IMG/VR virus record: IMGVR_UViG_3300028706_000779
Span: 1 to 32,960 of that record
Reading direction: 5' to 3' (one strand)
Length of the DNA stretch: 32,960 bases
DNA from: a virus
The notes beneath the pieces are model-generated. The model was given only the letters and a program-made list of their open reading frames with translations. It was not told where the DNA came from and searched no databases. Made by a program: the position numbers and the translations under genes. The stretch's first letter is position 1. The number at the start of each line of letters is the position of its first letter. Shown in pieces: positions 1-7,906 of the stretch.

Positions 1-324
1 ATGCCTTCTAATAGTATTACAGATGCTGAGTTTATCGATGTTATTAATAAACTAAGTGAGTACGAACATAATGATGATAACTTTGTACCGATTACATCGT
101 TAGACCAGAGTATTTTAGACACCAACTTAGATAGTTTAGGTGTTATGATGTTATTTATGTGGTTAGATACCACCTTTGGAGTATCTGAGGAAGATGGTAA
201 AAAGTTTTTTGAGGATAATAAAGATATTACTGGACACACTATTGTTGCATTCATTAAAAAATATCAGACACGGTGTTACACCGCAGAAGAGCTTGAACAC
301 TCTGTTAGGTCGGTGATGGGTTAA
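1..324 (+). CDS. Acyl carrier protein-like protein
   Basis: A 107-aa protein whose residues about 35-90 read as an acyl carrier protein: a D-S-L-G motif with Ser45 (codon at 133-135) at the usual 4'-phosphopantetheine site, at the start of a hydrophobic helix, then an acidic loop and a final helix ending in IVAFIKKY. ACPs carry acyl chains as thioesters on that prosthetic group. The core length suits the family; about 20 residues after it are unassigned. The stop is one base before the start of a ketosynthase gene, so the two are probably co-translated and may be carrier and enzyme. The ATG is the first base of the window, so no ribosome site can be checked and a longer N-terminus is possible. 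The call rests on motif and context. Confidence 0.75.
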   Translation: MPSNSITDAEFIDVINKLSEYEHNDDNFVPITSLDQSILDTNLDSLGVMMLFMWLDTTFGVSEEDGKKFFEDNKDITGHTIVAFIKKYQTRCYTAEELEHSVRSVMG

Positions 325-325
325 T

Positions 326-1330
326 ATGTACATTACACACCTAAACTCCATATACTCTGAAGATACTACATTGATTGATTATGTACAATATCCTCAGTAC
401 ATCCATCAAGTATCTGATGGGGGTATGCGGGTAGCTCTAGGCGTAAAGATATTACCGTCTGAGTTTGTAGAATATCTTTTAGCAGGCACTAATGGTGCAA
501 TTACATCTTCTATGGATGAGTTAAAAGCTTTACCTACGCGTAGGACGGGGTTAATATTATCAACTGGCGGTTCTGTGTGGACGGGATATGGCACTACTAT
601 ACCTTTAACAGATAAATACCCTAAGCATAGAATGCTACCACTAGGTATGACTCAGATTTATGCAGGTCAATTAGCTAATAAGCTAGGTGGTACAGAGTAT
701 GTAAGTACTGATTCTACATCTTGTATATCAGCACATGCTGCACTATTCCAAGCCAACACATTAATTAAGTCAGGTGTACTTGACAGAGTTATTGTCGTAG
801 CTAGTGATAATGGTGCAAGTGAGGAGTACATGAGTTTCTTCGGTGAGAATAAACTATGCTTATTAGCTAATGAAGAAGGTAAAGCTCAGAAGTTTAGATT
901 AGGTCAAGGGGCTAATATCACAGTGTTAGAATCAGAAGAGTCAATAAACGTTACAGGCAATATGCCAATAGCTCAACTGCATGATATATCCATTGTAGCT
1001 GAGACACATACTAATCCACTAGGTATTACAACAACTGGGGATGGTTATAAACGAGTAATCTCAAATGTATTAGATACACACCATGGACATTTGGACTATG
1101 TAAAAACACATTCTACGTACTCAAAAGACAATCAAATAGAGCAAGCAGTAATCACAGAAACTCTTGGTGATATTAAAACTGTAAACTATAAAAGTAGAAT
1201 AGGACATATAATGGGCCCAAGTACAGGTGTAGAAATGCACATGTCTATAATGGAATTAGGTGGAACATTTTTAAGTTTAGGTGCGGGTATGGGTAATGTA
1301 TTTTCAGCAGCTATTGTGGAGAGTTTGTAG
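326..1330 (+). CDS. Beta-ketoacyl-ACP synthase (ketosynthase)
   Basis: A 334-aa thiolase-fold condensing enzyme, which would join an acyl group to malonyl-ACP. The catalytic triad is visible in order: Cys133 in STSCISA, His262 in KTHST, and His294 in YKSRIGHIMG, with Lys289 five residues before it, matching the KSxxGH motif of FabF/FabB. The Cys-His and His-His spacings (129 and 32) resemble FabF (about 140 and 37). A GQGAN...VLE stretch matches the GEGAG...VLE strand and the C-terminal GAGMGN matches the glycine-rich GFGGTN loop. At 334 aa it is shorter than the usual ~410, mostly at the N-terminus. It follows the ACP-like gene by one base and its TAG overlaps the next GTG start. A condensing enzyme beside phage head genes is unusual; the substrate is unknown. 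Confidence 0.85.
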   Translation: MYITHLNSIYSEDTTLIDYVQYPQYIHQVSDGGMRVALGVKILPSEFVEYLLAGTNGAITSSMDELKALPTRRTGLILSTGGSVWTGYGTTIPLTDKYPKHRMLPLGMTQIYAGQLANKLGGTEYVSTDSTSCISAHAALFQANTLIKSGVLDRVIVVASDNGASEEYMSFFGENKLCLLANEEGKAQKFRLGQGANITVLESEESINVTGNMPIAQLHDISIVAETHTNPLGITTTGDGYKRVISNVLDTHHGHLDYVKTHSTYSKDNQIEQAVITETLGDIKTVNYKSRIGHIMGPSTGVEMHMSIMELGGTFLSLGAGMGNVFSAAIVESL

Positions 1331-1620
1331 TGGAGGTTAAATTTCACCATTGCACAGTATTGCAGAAAGGTGAGGCTTTCATCTATTATATGTATAATCG
1401 GGAACTAGACGGGTTCCTTATTGCTAGTCTTGTATGTGCAAGCAATACTGAAGCTAAAGTAAATTTAGCAAGCTTATTAAAGTATTTCTTCACAGAGATA
1501 GTAAGAAAAAAAGATGCATATTGTAGTTTGTTTGATGGTGAAGAAGATAACTTCTTCCCAGGACACACAGTAGAGCATACTGAAATTAATGGTATGCCGA
1601 TATATAAAATTGATTTTTAG
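1330..1620 (+). CDS. Hypothetical protein coupled to ketosynthase
   Basis: A 96-aa protein not recognised. It starts with GTG that shares its first G with the ketosynthase TAG stop; GGAGAG about six bases upstream lies inside the ketosynthase gene, so translational coupling is likely. It is mixed alpha/beta in character, with two cysteines and aromatic-rich ends, no membrane segment and no signal peptide. Its stop is nine bases before the portal start. The position fits either an accessory protein of the ACP/ketosynthase pair or a small head-tail protein as found beside N4-like portals; nothing in the sequence decides between them. Confidence 0.7.
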   Translation: MEVKFHHCTVLQKGEAFIYYMYNRELDGFLIASLVCASNTEAKVNLASLLKYFFTEIVRKKDAYCSLFDGEEDNFFPGHTVEHTEINGMPIYKIDF

Positions 1621-1629
1621 GAAATTATC

Positions 1630-3762
1630 ATGAAAGAAGACAAAGATGATTTAGATTTAGATTTAAGTGAACCGAAAAACTTGACTGAATGGGATAACCC
1701 ACCTAAGTTAGAAGAACTTAAGCAAGACTACCAAGAAGCACAGTCAGCACATACTGACCATGTACTTGAAATAGATAACTGGTTAAGTAACTTAAATGGT
1801 GACCAACAAATTAAAGCTAAGAAGGGTAGGTCTAAGATTGTACCTAAGCTTATTCGTAAACAAGCTGAGTGGCGATACGCTGCATTAAGTGAGCCTTTCC
1901 TGTCTACTGATGACTTATTCAATACAGCTCCAGCTACATTTGAAGATAAAGAAGCTGCTATTCAAAACGGCCAAGTATTAAACTATCAGATTAATTGCAA
2001 AATAGATAAAACTAAGTTTATTGATGAATACATTCGCACAGCTGTGGATGAAGGCACTGTTGTAGTTAAAGTAGGTTGGGAGTACGAAGAAGAAATTGAA
2101 GAGGTAGAAGTACCAGATTTTGATTTCCAACCTACACAAGAAGCAAACCAAGTACACCAACAGTTACATGCAATGATGCAAGAAGACCCTGAGAGATTTC
2201 AACAAGAAATCCCACCAGAGATGCAACAAGCACATGAAATGTCTATGCAAGGTGGTACAGCAGTTATGCCTGTACAGGTAGGTTCACATATAGAAGAACA
2301 AGTTAAAATTATTAAGAATCAGCCTGAGTTAGAGGTGTGTGATTACAACAATGTAGTTATTGACCCAACTTGTCAAGGTGACCTAAATAGTGCTGAGTTT
2401 GTTATCTATAGTTTTGAAACATCAATGTCTCAACTTAAGAAAGATGGTAGATATGATAATTTAAAGTACGTATCTTTAGATAACAGTAGCCCACTTAATG
2501 AACCTGATTTTGAATCAGGTGATGATAGTAGCTTTAAGTTTAAAGATGATGCACGTAAAAAGATTGTAGTTTATGAATACTGGGGTTTTTGGGATATTAA
2601 TGGCACAGGTGAAGTAGAACCTTTTGTAGCTTCATGGGTAGGTAATACATTAATCAGAATGGATGAGAACCCATTCCCAGATAAGAAGCTACCATTTGTA
2701 GCAATACAATACTTACCTAGACGTAAATCTATCTATGGTGAACCTGATGGAGCATTACTAGAAGACAATCAGAAGATTGTAGGTGCTGTAACTCGTGGTA
2801 TGATTGATATTATCGGTAGAAGTGCTAATGGTCAGATGGGTATCCGTAAAGATGCACTAGACGTAACTAACGCTCGTAAGTTTGAACAGGGTGCTGATTA
2901 TAAGTTTAATTCTAATGTAGACCCTAGACAAGCTTTTCACATGGAAGTGTACCCAGAAATTCCTGGTAGTGCCTTGAATATGCTTAACCTTCAGAACAAT
3001 GAAGCTGAATCACTTACAGGCGTTAAAGCGTTTAGTCAGGGTATTACAGGTCAAGCATTAGGTTCTACAGCTACTGGAATTAGGTCAGCACTAGATGCTT
3101 CATCTAAACGTGAGCTAGGTATCCTACGTAGATTAGCTAATGGTATTAACCAGATAGGGCGTAAAGTTATCTCTATGAACGCTGAGTTCTTATCTGACCA
3201 AGAGATTATCAGAGTCACTAATGAAGAGTTCGTTGCTATTAACCGTGAAGACTTAGGTGGTATGTATGACATTAAATTAAACATATCTACTGCTGAAGCA
3301 GATAATGAGAAAGCTCAAGAGTTATCATTCATGTTGCAAACTATGGGTAATAATATGGACCCAGCGATGTCACAGATGATATTAGCGGATATTGCACGTT
3401 TACGTAAGATGCCTGACCTAAGCAAACAAATTAAAGAATACCAGCCGCAACCTAATCCTATGGCTGAACAGAAAGCACAACTTGAAATGCAACTACTACA
3501 AGCACAGATAGCTAATGAACAAGCTAAAGCTGCTGAGAATACTGTAGATGTTGAATACAAGAAGGCTAAGACTGCTACTGAGATGGCTAAGAATAGAAAT
3601 CTTAATAGTAAGTCTGACTTGGAAGACCTTAACTTCGTGGAACAAGAGTCTGGTGTAGGTCGCCAGCATGAGGAAAACATGAAGAAAGTCGACCAAAAAC
3701 ATGGGATGGATAATAAGTTTGCAGATGCACTTATTAACGACCCTGTGTTAAATGGAGGGTAA
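1630..3762 (+). CDS. Portal protein (N4 gp59-like)
   Basis: A 710-aa portal protein, which forms the dodecameric ring for DNA entry and exit at the head vertex. The N-terminal third has the basic KKGRSKIVPKLIRKQ segment and an aromatic-rich helix typical of N4-type and related podovirus portals. A Gln/Met-rich acidic insertion follows (about residues 165-225). The segment at about 470-560 (GITGQALGSTATGIRSALDA, then LRRLANGINQIGRKVISMN) matches the conserved clip/stem region of this family. The C-terminus is a long Gln/Ala/Lys-rich coiled coil (about 605-680), likely in the barrel. Length is close to N4 gp59. It lies upstream of the scaffold and capsid genes, as in N4. The family is clear; the domain limits are approximate. 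Confidence 0.9.
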   Translation: MKEDKDDLDLDLSEPKNLTEWDNPPKLEELKQDYQEAQSAHTDHVLEIDNWLSNLNGDQQIKAKKGRSKIVPKLIRKQAEWRYAALSEPFLSTDDLFNTAPATFEDKEAAIQNGQVLNYQINCKIDKTKFIDEYIRTAVDEGTVVVKVGWEYEEEIEEVEVPDFDFQPTQEANQVHQQLHAMMQEDPERFQQEIPPEMQQAHEMSMQGGTAVMPVQVGSHIEEQVKIIKNQPELEVCDYNNVVIDPTCQGDLNSAEFVIYSFETSMSQLKKDGRYDNLKYVSLDNSSPLNEPDFESGDDSSFKFKDDARKKIVVYEYWGFWDINGTGEVEPFVASWVGNTLIRMDENPFPDKKLPFVAIQYLPRRKSIYGEPDGALLEDNQKIVGAVTRGMIDIIGRSANGQMGIRKDALDVTNARKFEQGADYKFNSNVDPRQAFHMEVYPEIPGSALNMLNLQNNEAESLTGVKAFSQGITGQALGSTATGIRSALDASSKRELGILRRLANGINQIGRKVISMNAEFLSDQEIIRVTNEEFVAINREDLGGMYDIKLNISTAEADNEKAQELSFMLQTMGNNMDPAMSQMILADIARLRKMPDLSKQIKEYQPQPNPMAEQKAQLEMQLLQAQIANEQAKAAENTVDVEYKKAKTATEMAKNRNLNSKSDLEDLNFVEQESGVGRQHEENMKKVDQKHGMDNKFADALINDPVLNGG

Positions 3763-3785
3763 TGTTTAAAAAACCGTGATATAAT
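3757..3785 (+). promoter_or_regulatory. Candidate sigma70 extended -10 late promoter
   Basis: TGATATAAT at 3777-3785 is a perfect extended -10 element (TG-n-TATAAT) in the 69-base gap behind the portal gene. The region 17 bases upstream has no TTGACA-like -35. N4 late promoters use host sigma70 polymerase, have poor -35 matches and are activated by the phage SSB, so this is a reasonable late-promoter candidate for the scaffold/capsid genes. The -10 is also flanked by a weak ACCG/CGGT inverted repeat. AT-rich DNA yields such matches by chance. Confidence 0.4.
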
Positions 3786-3831
3786 TCGGTAAAACACTTT
3801 ACTTGTTTAAATCTCAATAAGAGGACACACG

Positions 3832-4170
3832 ATGAACACTGAAGAACAGATAGAAGTATTAGAAGCAAATATGGCAGAGTCAAAACACTTTGTAGATGTT
3901 AAAGATAGTATGGTTAAGCTACAAAAGAATAGAGACTTTAAAAAAGTAATCACTGAGTATTACTTTAAAGAAGAAGCTGCGAGACTAGTTATGGCTAAAA
4001 GCTCTAACTTAACTGAAGAGCAGCAAATGGTTATCGATAAGATGATTTATGGTATCGGTTCACTAGCGAAGTTTTTCGATAGTGTATTGTCAAGAGGAGT
4101 ACAGTCTGAACAACAACTTGCTGACGATGAAGAAACTAAAGCACTGCTTATTCAGGAGGGCTTAGCATAA
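3832..4170 (+). CDS. Small head protein (N4-like late cluster)
   Basis: A 112-aa, highly charged, helical protein containing LQKNRDFKKVITEYYFKEEAARL (split here as LQKNRDFKKVI and EYYFKEEAARL), a signature I associate with a small conserved protein between portal and scaffold in N4-like and other podoviruses. The exact role (head assembly, possibly portal- or scaffold-associated) is not known to me. It has a good ribosome site (AAGAGGACAC) and its TAA shares a base with the ATG of the scaffold-like gene (TAATG), so the two are probably translated in a fixed ratio. No membrane segment or known catalytic motif is visible. Confidence 0.75.
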   Translation: MNTEEQIEVLEANMAESKHFVDVKDSMVKLQKNRDFKKVITEYYFKEEAARLVMAKSSNLTEEQQMVIDKMIYGIGSLAKFFDSVLSRGVQSEQQLADDEETKALLIQEGLA

Positions 4171-5354
4171 TGGCATTAGATAACGCACTAGGAATGACGG
4201 ATGAGGAATTCCTAAAACAAGATTTAAGTATGCTTGAGGAAGAACTAGACCAAGAACTAGAAGCTCAAGAAACTAACCAGATTGATGAAGCAGATGGAGA
4301 GCAAACTCTTGAAGCAGAATCGAATGAGGATACTACTGAAGAAGTAGTATCTGAAAGTAACACCGATGAATCTGACGAAGATGACTCAGTAGATGAAGTA
4401 ACCGACCCGATAGAGGATACTCTATCGGAGGATGAAACAACTAATGATGATACCTCCACAGAGTCTCAGGATACAGATGTAACTGCAAATACCGAAACAA
4501 GTGATATCCTTGAGGATACTCAAGAGTCACCTGGAGTAGATTTTGAGGGTGCATATAAACGGATTATGTCACCGTTTAAGGCTAGCAAGCGAATGATGAA
4601 AGTCGACACTGTCGATGATGCTATTTCGTTAATGCAAAAGGGTGCTGACTATAATCAGAAGATGCAGGCGTTAAACCCAAATCTGAAGATTGTTAGCATG
4701 TTAGAAAAAGAAGGTTTGTTAGATACTGCAAAGTTGAATAACTTAATTGACTTATCTAAGAAAAACCCTCAAGCAATTGCTAAACTTATTAAAGATAGTG
4801 GCATTGACCCGTTAGATATAGATACTGACGAGGAAGTAGAATATAAGCCTACTGACTATGGAGTATCTGATACGGAGTTTAAGATAAACCAGGCGTTAGA
4901 CAGTATTAAAGATTCGCCATCTTTTGACAAGACATTAAATGTTTTATCTAAAGAATGGGATAACGAAAGTAAGAAGTTAATATCTGAAAATCCTGAGATT
5001 ATCGGAATTATCAATGACCACGTTTATAATGGTGTCTATGATAAGGTTCAGTCAATAATTGACTCTGAGCGTGCGGTAGGTAGATTAGCTAATGTACCTG
5101 ACGTAGTAGCTTACAGACAAGTGGCAGAATACCTCCAACATCAGGGCTCTTTAGTCAATGAGGGACACGTTAATCAACAACCTCAAGCATCTGTACCACA
5201 GACTAAAGCAAATGAAGTAGATACTGCAAAGCTTAACCAGAAACGGAAAGCAGCAGGCTCTACAAAGAAAACTGCTAGCAAGAAGACTTCGTCTACTCCG
5301 GATTATCTAAAGATGACCGATGATGAGTTTATGAAAATGGCGGCTAGTGGTTAA
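4170..5354 (+). CDS. Scaffolding-like protein
   Basis: A 394-aa protein immediately before the major capsid gene, the usual place for a scaffold. Residues about 10-125 are extremely acidic and Thr/Ser-rich and probably disordered. The middle (about 125-330) is helical with the segment YKRIMSPFKASKRMMKVDTV, typical of scaffold/capsid-assembly proteins of this phage group. The C-terminus has a Lys/Ser/Thr-rich linker followed by a short helix ending MTDDEFMKMAASG, the kind of C-terminal element used by scaffolds to contact the capsid protein. It overlaps the preceding gene by one base. Function comes from composition and gene order; a combined scaffold/virion role is possible. Confidence 0.75.
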   Translation: MALDNALGMTDEEFLKQDLSMLEEELDQELEAQETNQIDEADGEQTLEAESNEDTTEEVVSESNTDESDEDDSVDEVTDPIEDTLSEDETTNDDTSTESQDTDVTANTETSDILEDTQESPGVDFEGAYKRIMSPFKASKRMMKVDTVDDAISLMQKGADYNQKMQALNPNLKIVSMLEKEGLLDTAKLNNLIDLSKKNPQAIAKLIKDSGIDPLDIDTDEEVEYKPTDYGVSDTEFKINQALDSIKDSPSFDKTLNVLSKEWDNESKKLISENPEIIGIINDHVYNGVYDKVQSIIDSERAVGRLANVPDVVAYRQVAEYLQHQGSLVNEGHVNQQPQASVPQTKANEVDTAKLNQKRKAAGSTKKTASKKTSSTPDYLKMTDDEFMKMAASG

Positions 5355-5382
5355 ATTTAATAAAGCTTTATAGGAGAATATC

Positions 5383-6663
5383 ATGGCTTTAACATACGGA
5401 ACTGGTTCCAACTCAACAATCGGTGCACAGGCACGTACTGATTTTTATTACAAAAAAGCGCTAATTGCAGTACGCGACAAGCAGTACTTTATGCCTTTGG
5501 CTGATGTACGTGCAATGCCTAAGCATCATGGTAAGACTATTAAACAAGACGTTTACCAGCCTTTACTAGATGATTTGAATAACAATGACCAAGGCTTAGA
5601 TGCTGCTGGTTTAATTGTACTTAAGGATAAGTACTCTTCATGGAAGATTGATGGTACGCAAACGAGTGGTGGTACTGGTTGGACTGCTGCTTCATCTACT
5701 ACTGCGGGCTACTACGCAACTTCAGCTAACGCTTTAGCTGCTACTGGTGCAGTTGTTGCTCTTAAGAACTCTGGTAACCTTTATGGTTCTGCTAAAGACA
5801 TCGGTGTAATTGCTGACCGTCTTCCTGCATTGACTGAGAATGGTGGTAGAGTTAACCGTGTTGGTATGACCCGTACGCAAATTACTGGTTCTATCGTGAA
5901 GCAAGGCTTCTTTACTGAGTACACTCAAGAGTCTCTAGACTTTGATTCAGACTCAGAATTGATGTCACACATCACTGAAGAGATGGTTCAAGGTGCAACT
6001 GAGCTAACTGAAGCTGCATTACAAGTTGACCTAGTTAACACTGCAACTTCCTCAGGTACTGTTAAGTACCCTGGTGCTGTTACTACTAAAGCAACTGTTG
6101 CTGCAACTGTTGATTATGAAGACTTCATGCAATTATCTATTGCCTTGGATAACGCTAAGTGTCCTAAGCAAACTAAGATTATTTCAGGTTCTCGTATGAC
6201 AGACACTAAGACCGTTAATGGTGGACGTGTAATGTACATTGGCCCTGACTTGATTCCTCTAGTTCGCAAGATGACAGATATTTCTGGTACTGGTGTAGGT
6301 TCTGGTTTTAATTCTGTAGAGAAGTATGCTGATGCTGCTAACATCCTTAACGGTGAAATTGGTTCAGTAGACCAGTTCCGTATCGTTGTAGTTCCTGAGA
6401 TGTTGTACTCTGCTAAAGGTGGTGCTGCTAGTGTTGACATCTACCCGATGTTAGTTGTTGGTGATGGTTCATTTACTACTATTGGTTTCCAAACTGATGG
6501 TAAGACTGTGAAGTTCACTACTACTCACAAGAAGCCAGGTAAAGAGATTGCAGACCTTAACGACCCTTACGGCGAGAAAGGTTTCTACTCAATCAAATGG
6601 TACTACGGCTTCATGGCATTACGCCCTGAACGTCTAGGTATCATGTGGACTAAAGCTGCTTAA
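5383..6663 (+). CDS. Major capsid protein (N4 gp56 family)
   Basis: A 426-aa HK97-fold major capsid protein of the N4-gp56 family. The diagnostic region is at about residues 165-215: an RxQITGSIVKQGFFTEYT-like strand, then ESLDFDSDSELMSHITEEM and a helix GATELTEAALQVDLVN. The C-terminal third (GEIGSVDQFRIVVVPEML, then the closing WYYGFMALRPERLGIMWT) is the P-domain and last strand. There is no extended delta domain, consistent with a separate scaffold. The ribosome site AGGAG lies seven bases before ATG. A strong hairpin follows the stop, as expected for a highly expressed gene. Codon use is biased to GCT/GGT/ACT more than its neighbours, consistent with high expression. Confidence 0.95.
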   Translation: MALTYGTGSNSTIGAQARTDFYYKKALIAVRDKQYFMPLADVRAMPKHHGKTIKQDVYQPLLDDLNNNDQGLDAAGLIVLKDKYSSWKIDGTQTSGGTGWTAASSTTAGYYATSANALAATGAVVALKNSGNLYGSAKDIGVIADRLPALTENGGRVNRVGMTRTQITGSIVKQGFFTEYTQESLDFDSDSELMSHITEEMVQGATELTEAALQVDLVNTATSSGTVKYPGAVTTKATVAATVDYEDFMQLSIALDNAKCPKQTKIISGSRMTDTKTVNGGRVMYIGPDLIPLVRKMTDISGTGVGSGFNSVEKYADAANILNGEIGSVDQFRIVVVPEMLYSAKGGAASVDIYPMLVVGDGSFTTIGFQTDGKTVKFTTTHKKPGKEIADLNDPYGEKGFYSIKWYYGFMALRPERLGIMWTKAA

Positions 6664-6679
6664 CTAGAGCTTAACCTTT

Positions 6680-6712
6680 GTAGCCCGTTAGCACGAAGTG
6701 CGGGCGGGCTAC
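6680..6712 (+). terminator. Hairpin after capsid gene (partial terminator?)
   Basis: GTAGCCCG (6680-6687) pairs perfectly with CGGGCTAC (6705-6712), and the loop carries a second small hairpin GCAC-GAA-GTGC (6691-6701). The T-run that follows is weak (TTTACT), so this may be a leaky terminator or an mRNA 3'-end protector rather than a strong stop. It sits 17 bases behind the capsid stop codon, where transcript abundance usually steps down. Confidence 0.65.
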
Positions 6713-6744
6713 TTTACTAATAGAATTCCCGGGAGGAACTAATT

Positions 6745-7338
6745 ATGAATATACAAGATATGACATCTAAACAGATAAGCGATAAGCTGGCCGAAAACGG
6801 TATTAAGATGCACTTTAATTCAAAAAGAGAAAAGCTTGAAGAAGCTTTAAATAACTTACCTATCACGGAGGGTGATAATATGGAAGCAGTAACAGAAGCA
6901 ACACAAGAAATACCAACAGCTGTATTAATTACAGCAGACCAACTAGATGACTTTAAATTCAATGGGGTTGAATTAGAAGGTCTACGTGAAGATAACACTA
7001 TGAAGTTGATCAGAGTTATCGTACGACCTAATGACCCACTTAAACTTGAGTCAACAGGTGAGATTTTTAGTTTTGGTAACAGTGTAGCTAACGGCGGTAA
7101 AGTAGTTAAAAAATACGTACCATTTAATAATGAAGAAGGTTGGCACGTTCCTAACATCATTTTTGAAAATATTAAAGCAGCTGAATGTCAAATCTTTAAA
7201 AAGGTTGTTCGTAATGGTCAAGAGACTATGGAACCTCAAAAGATTAAAGCATACAATGTTGAAGTACTAGATGACTTAACACAGGAAGAAGTTGACAAGA
7301 TTGCAGTAAGACAAAAAGCAACAAGTTCAGTAGGATAA
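6745..7338 (+). CDS. Virion protein with N-terminal HeH/SAP-like module; two starts
   Basis: A 197-aa protein. Residues 1-40 (MTSKQISDKLAENGIKMHF, then a charged helix) resemble the HeH/SAP/Rho-N helix-extended-loop-helix module that often binds nucleic acid. The remainder (46-197) is a mixed alpha/beta domain ending in the acidic segment VLDDLTQEEVDKIAV; I do not recognise its family. Two in-frame starts each have a strong ribosome site: GGGAGGA eight bases before ATG 6745, and GGAGGG (6867-6872) seven bases before ATG 6880 (Met46). The second would give a 152-aa form lacking exactly the HeH-like module. It lies after the capsid hairpin and four bases before the next gene. Likely a virion or head protein by position. 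Confidence 0.75.
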   Translation: MNIQDMTSKQISDKLAENGIKMHFNSKREKLEEALNNLPITEGDNMEAVTEATQEIPTAVLITADQLDDFKFNGVELEGLREDNTMKLIRVIVRPNDPLKLESTGEIFSFGNSVANGGKVVKKYVPFNNEEGWHVPNIIFENIKAAECQIFKKVVRNGQETMEPQKIKAYNVEVLDDLTQEEVDKIAVRQKATSSVG

Positions 7339-7342
7339 TATT

Positions 7343-7870
7343 ATGACAGTAGCTAATACAGATTTAACCCAAGGAAGTGCCTTAACCACTAGTGCAGACT
7401 ATGTAGTTACAGGTACTGGTATCTTTGATGACCTAATGGAAGCCGTAAACATCCATTTAGACGCACAATTCCATTTAGGTAGGATAACGGGTGCTGATTA
7501 CGCTACTGTGTACTTAGGAGCTATGCAGAGTGCTTTACAGAACTCTGCTTCGTTCACATTAGGTAAAGAAAAGACTAATGCTGAATCCGCTGTATTAGGT
7601 CAGAAAGAAATTACTGAATATGCACAGACGCAACAGACTACTAAGACAGCACCACATGCTGATAGTATTCTAGGTAAGCAATCCAATTTATATGGTGAGC
7701 AAGCTAAAGGGTTCAAGTGGAATGCTGACCAGAAGTATCTTAAGACACTTATGGATGCATGGAGTATTAACGTTAGTACAGCTGGAGTAGCTGCTACAAA
7801 CATTACTGCTATTAACGCAACGGGTACAGGTAACCTAAACACCCAAATAACAAACGCAGAGCCTACGTAA
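7343..7870 (+). CDS. Small virion protein (N4 gp54-like position)
   Basis: A 175-aa protein with the pattern DDLMEAVNIHLDAQFHLGRI then GADYATVYLGAMQSALQNS (residues about 29-72), a signature seen in small structural proteins near the tail/ejection genes of N4-like and several other podoviruses. The middle is Gln/Lys/Thr-rich and the C-terminus Asn/Thr-rich. The ribosome site is AGGA inside the end of the preceding gene. By position it matches the small virion protein between the capsid and the internal proteins. Its exact role (adaptor or ejected protein) cannot be read from sequence. Confidence 0.7.
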   Translation: MTVANTDLTQGSALTTSADYVVTGTGIFDDLMEAVNIHLDAQFHLGRITGADYATVYLGAMQSALQNSASFTLGKEKTNAESAVLGQKEITEYAQTQQTTKTAPHADSILGKQSNLYGEQAKGFKWNADQKYLKTLMDAWSINVSTAGVAATNITAINATGTGNLNTQITNAEPT

Positions 7871-7906
7871 GTTAGTACCCTTATGTAAATACACAGGAGA
7901 TAACAC

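Noticed and set aside
3315-3797. 160-codon minus-strand frame opposite the portal gene
   Set aside because: It is a shadow of the Gln/Ala-rich coiled-coil coding region, Cys/Ser-rich with no domain.
6691-6701. GCAC-GAA-GTGC as a vRNAP promoter hairpin
   Set aside because: The stem is only 4 bp and it sits inside a larger hairpin behind the capsid gene; terminator or mRNA-end function is simpler.
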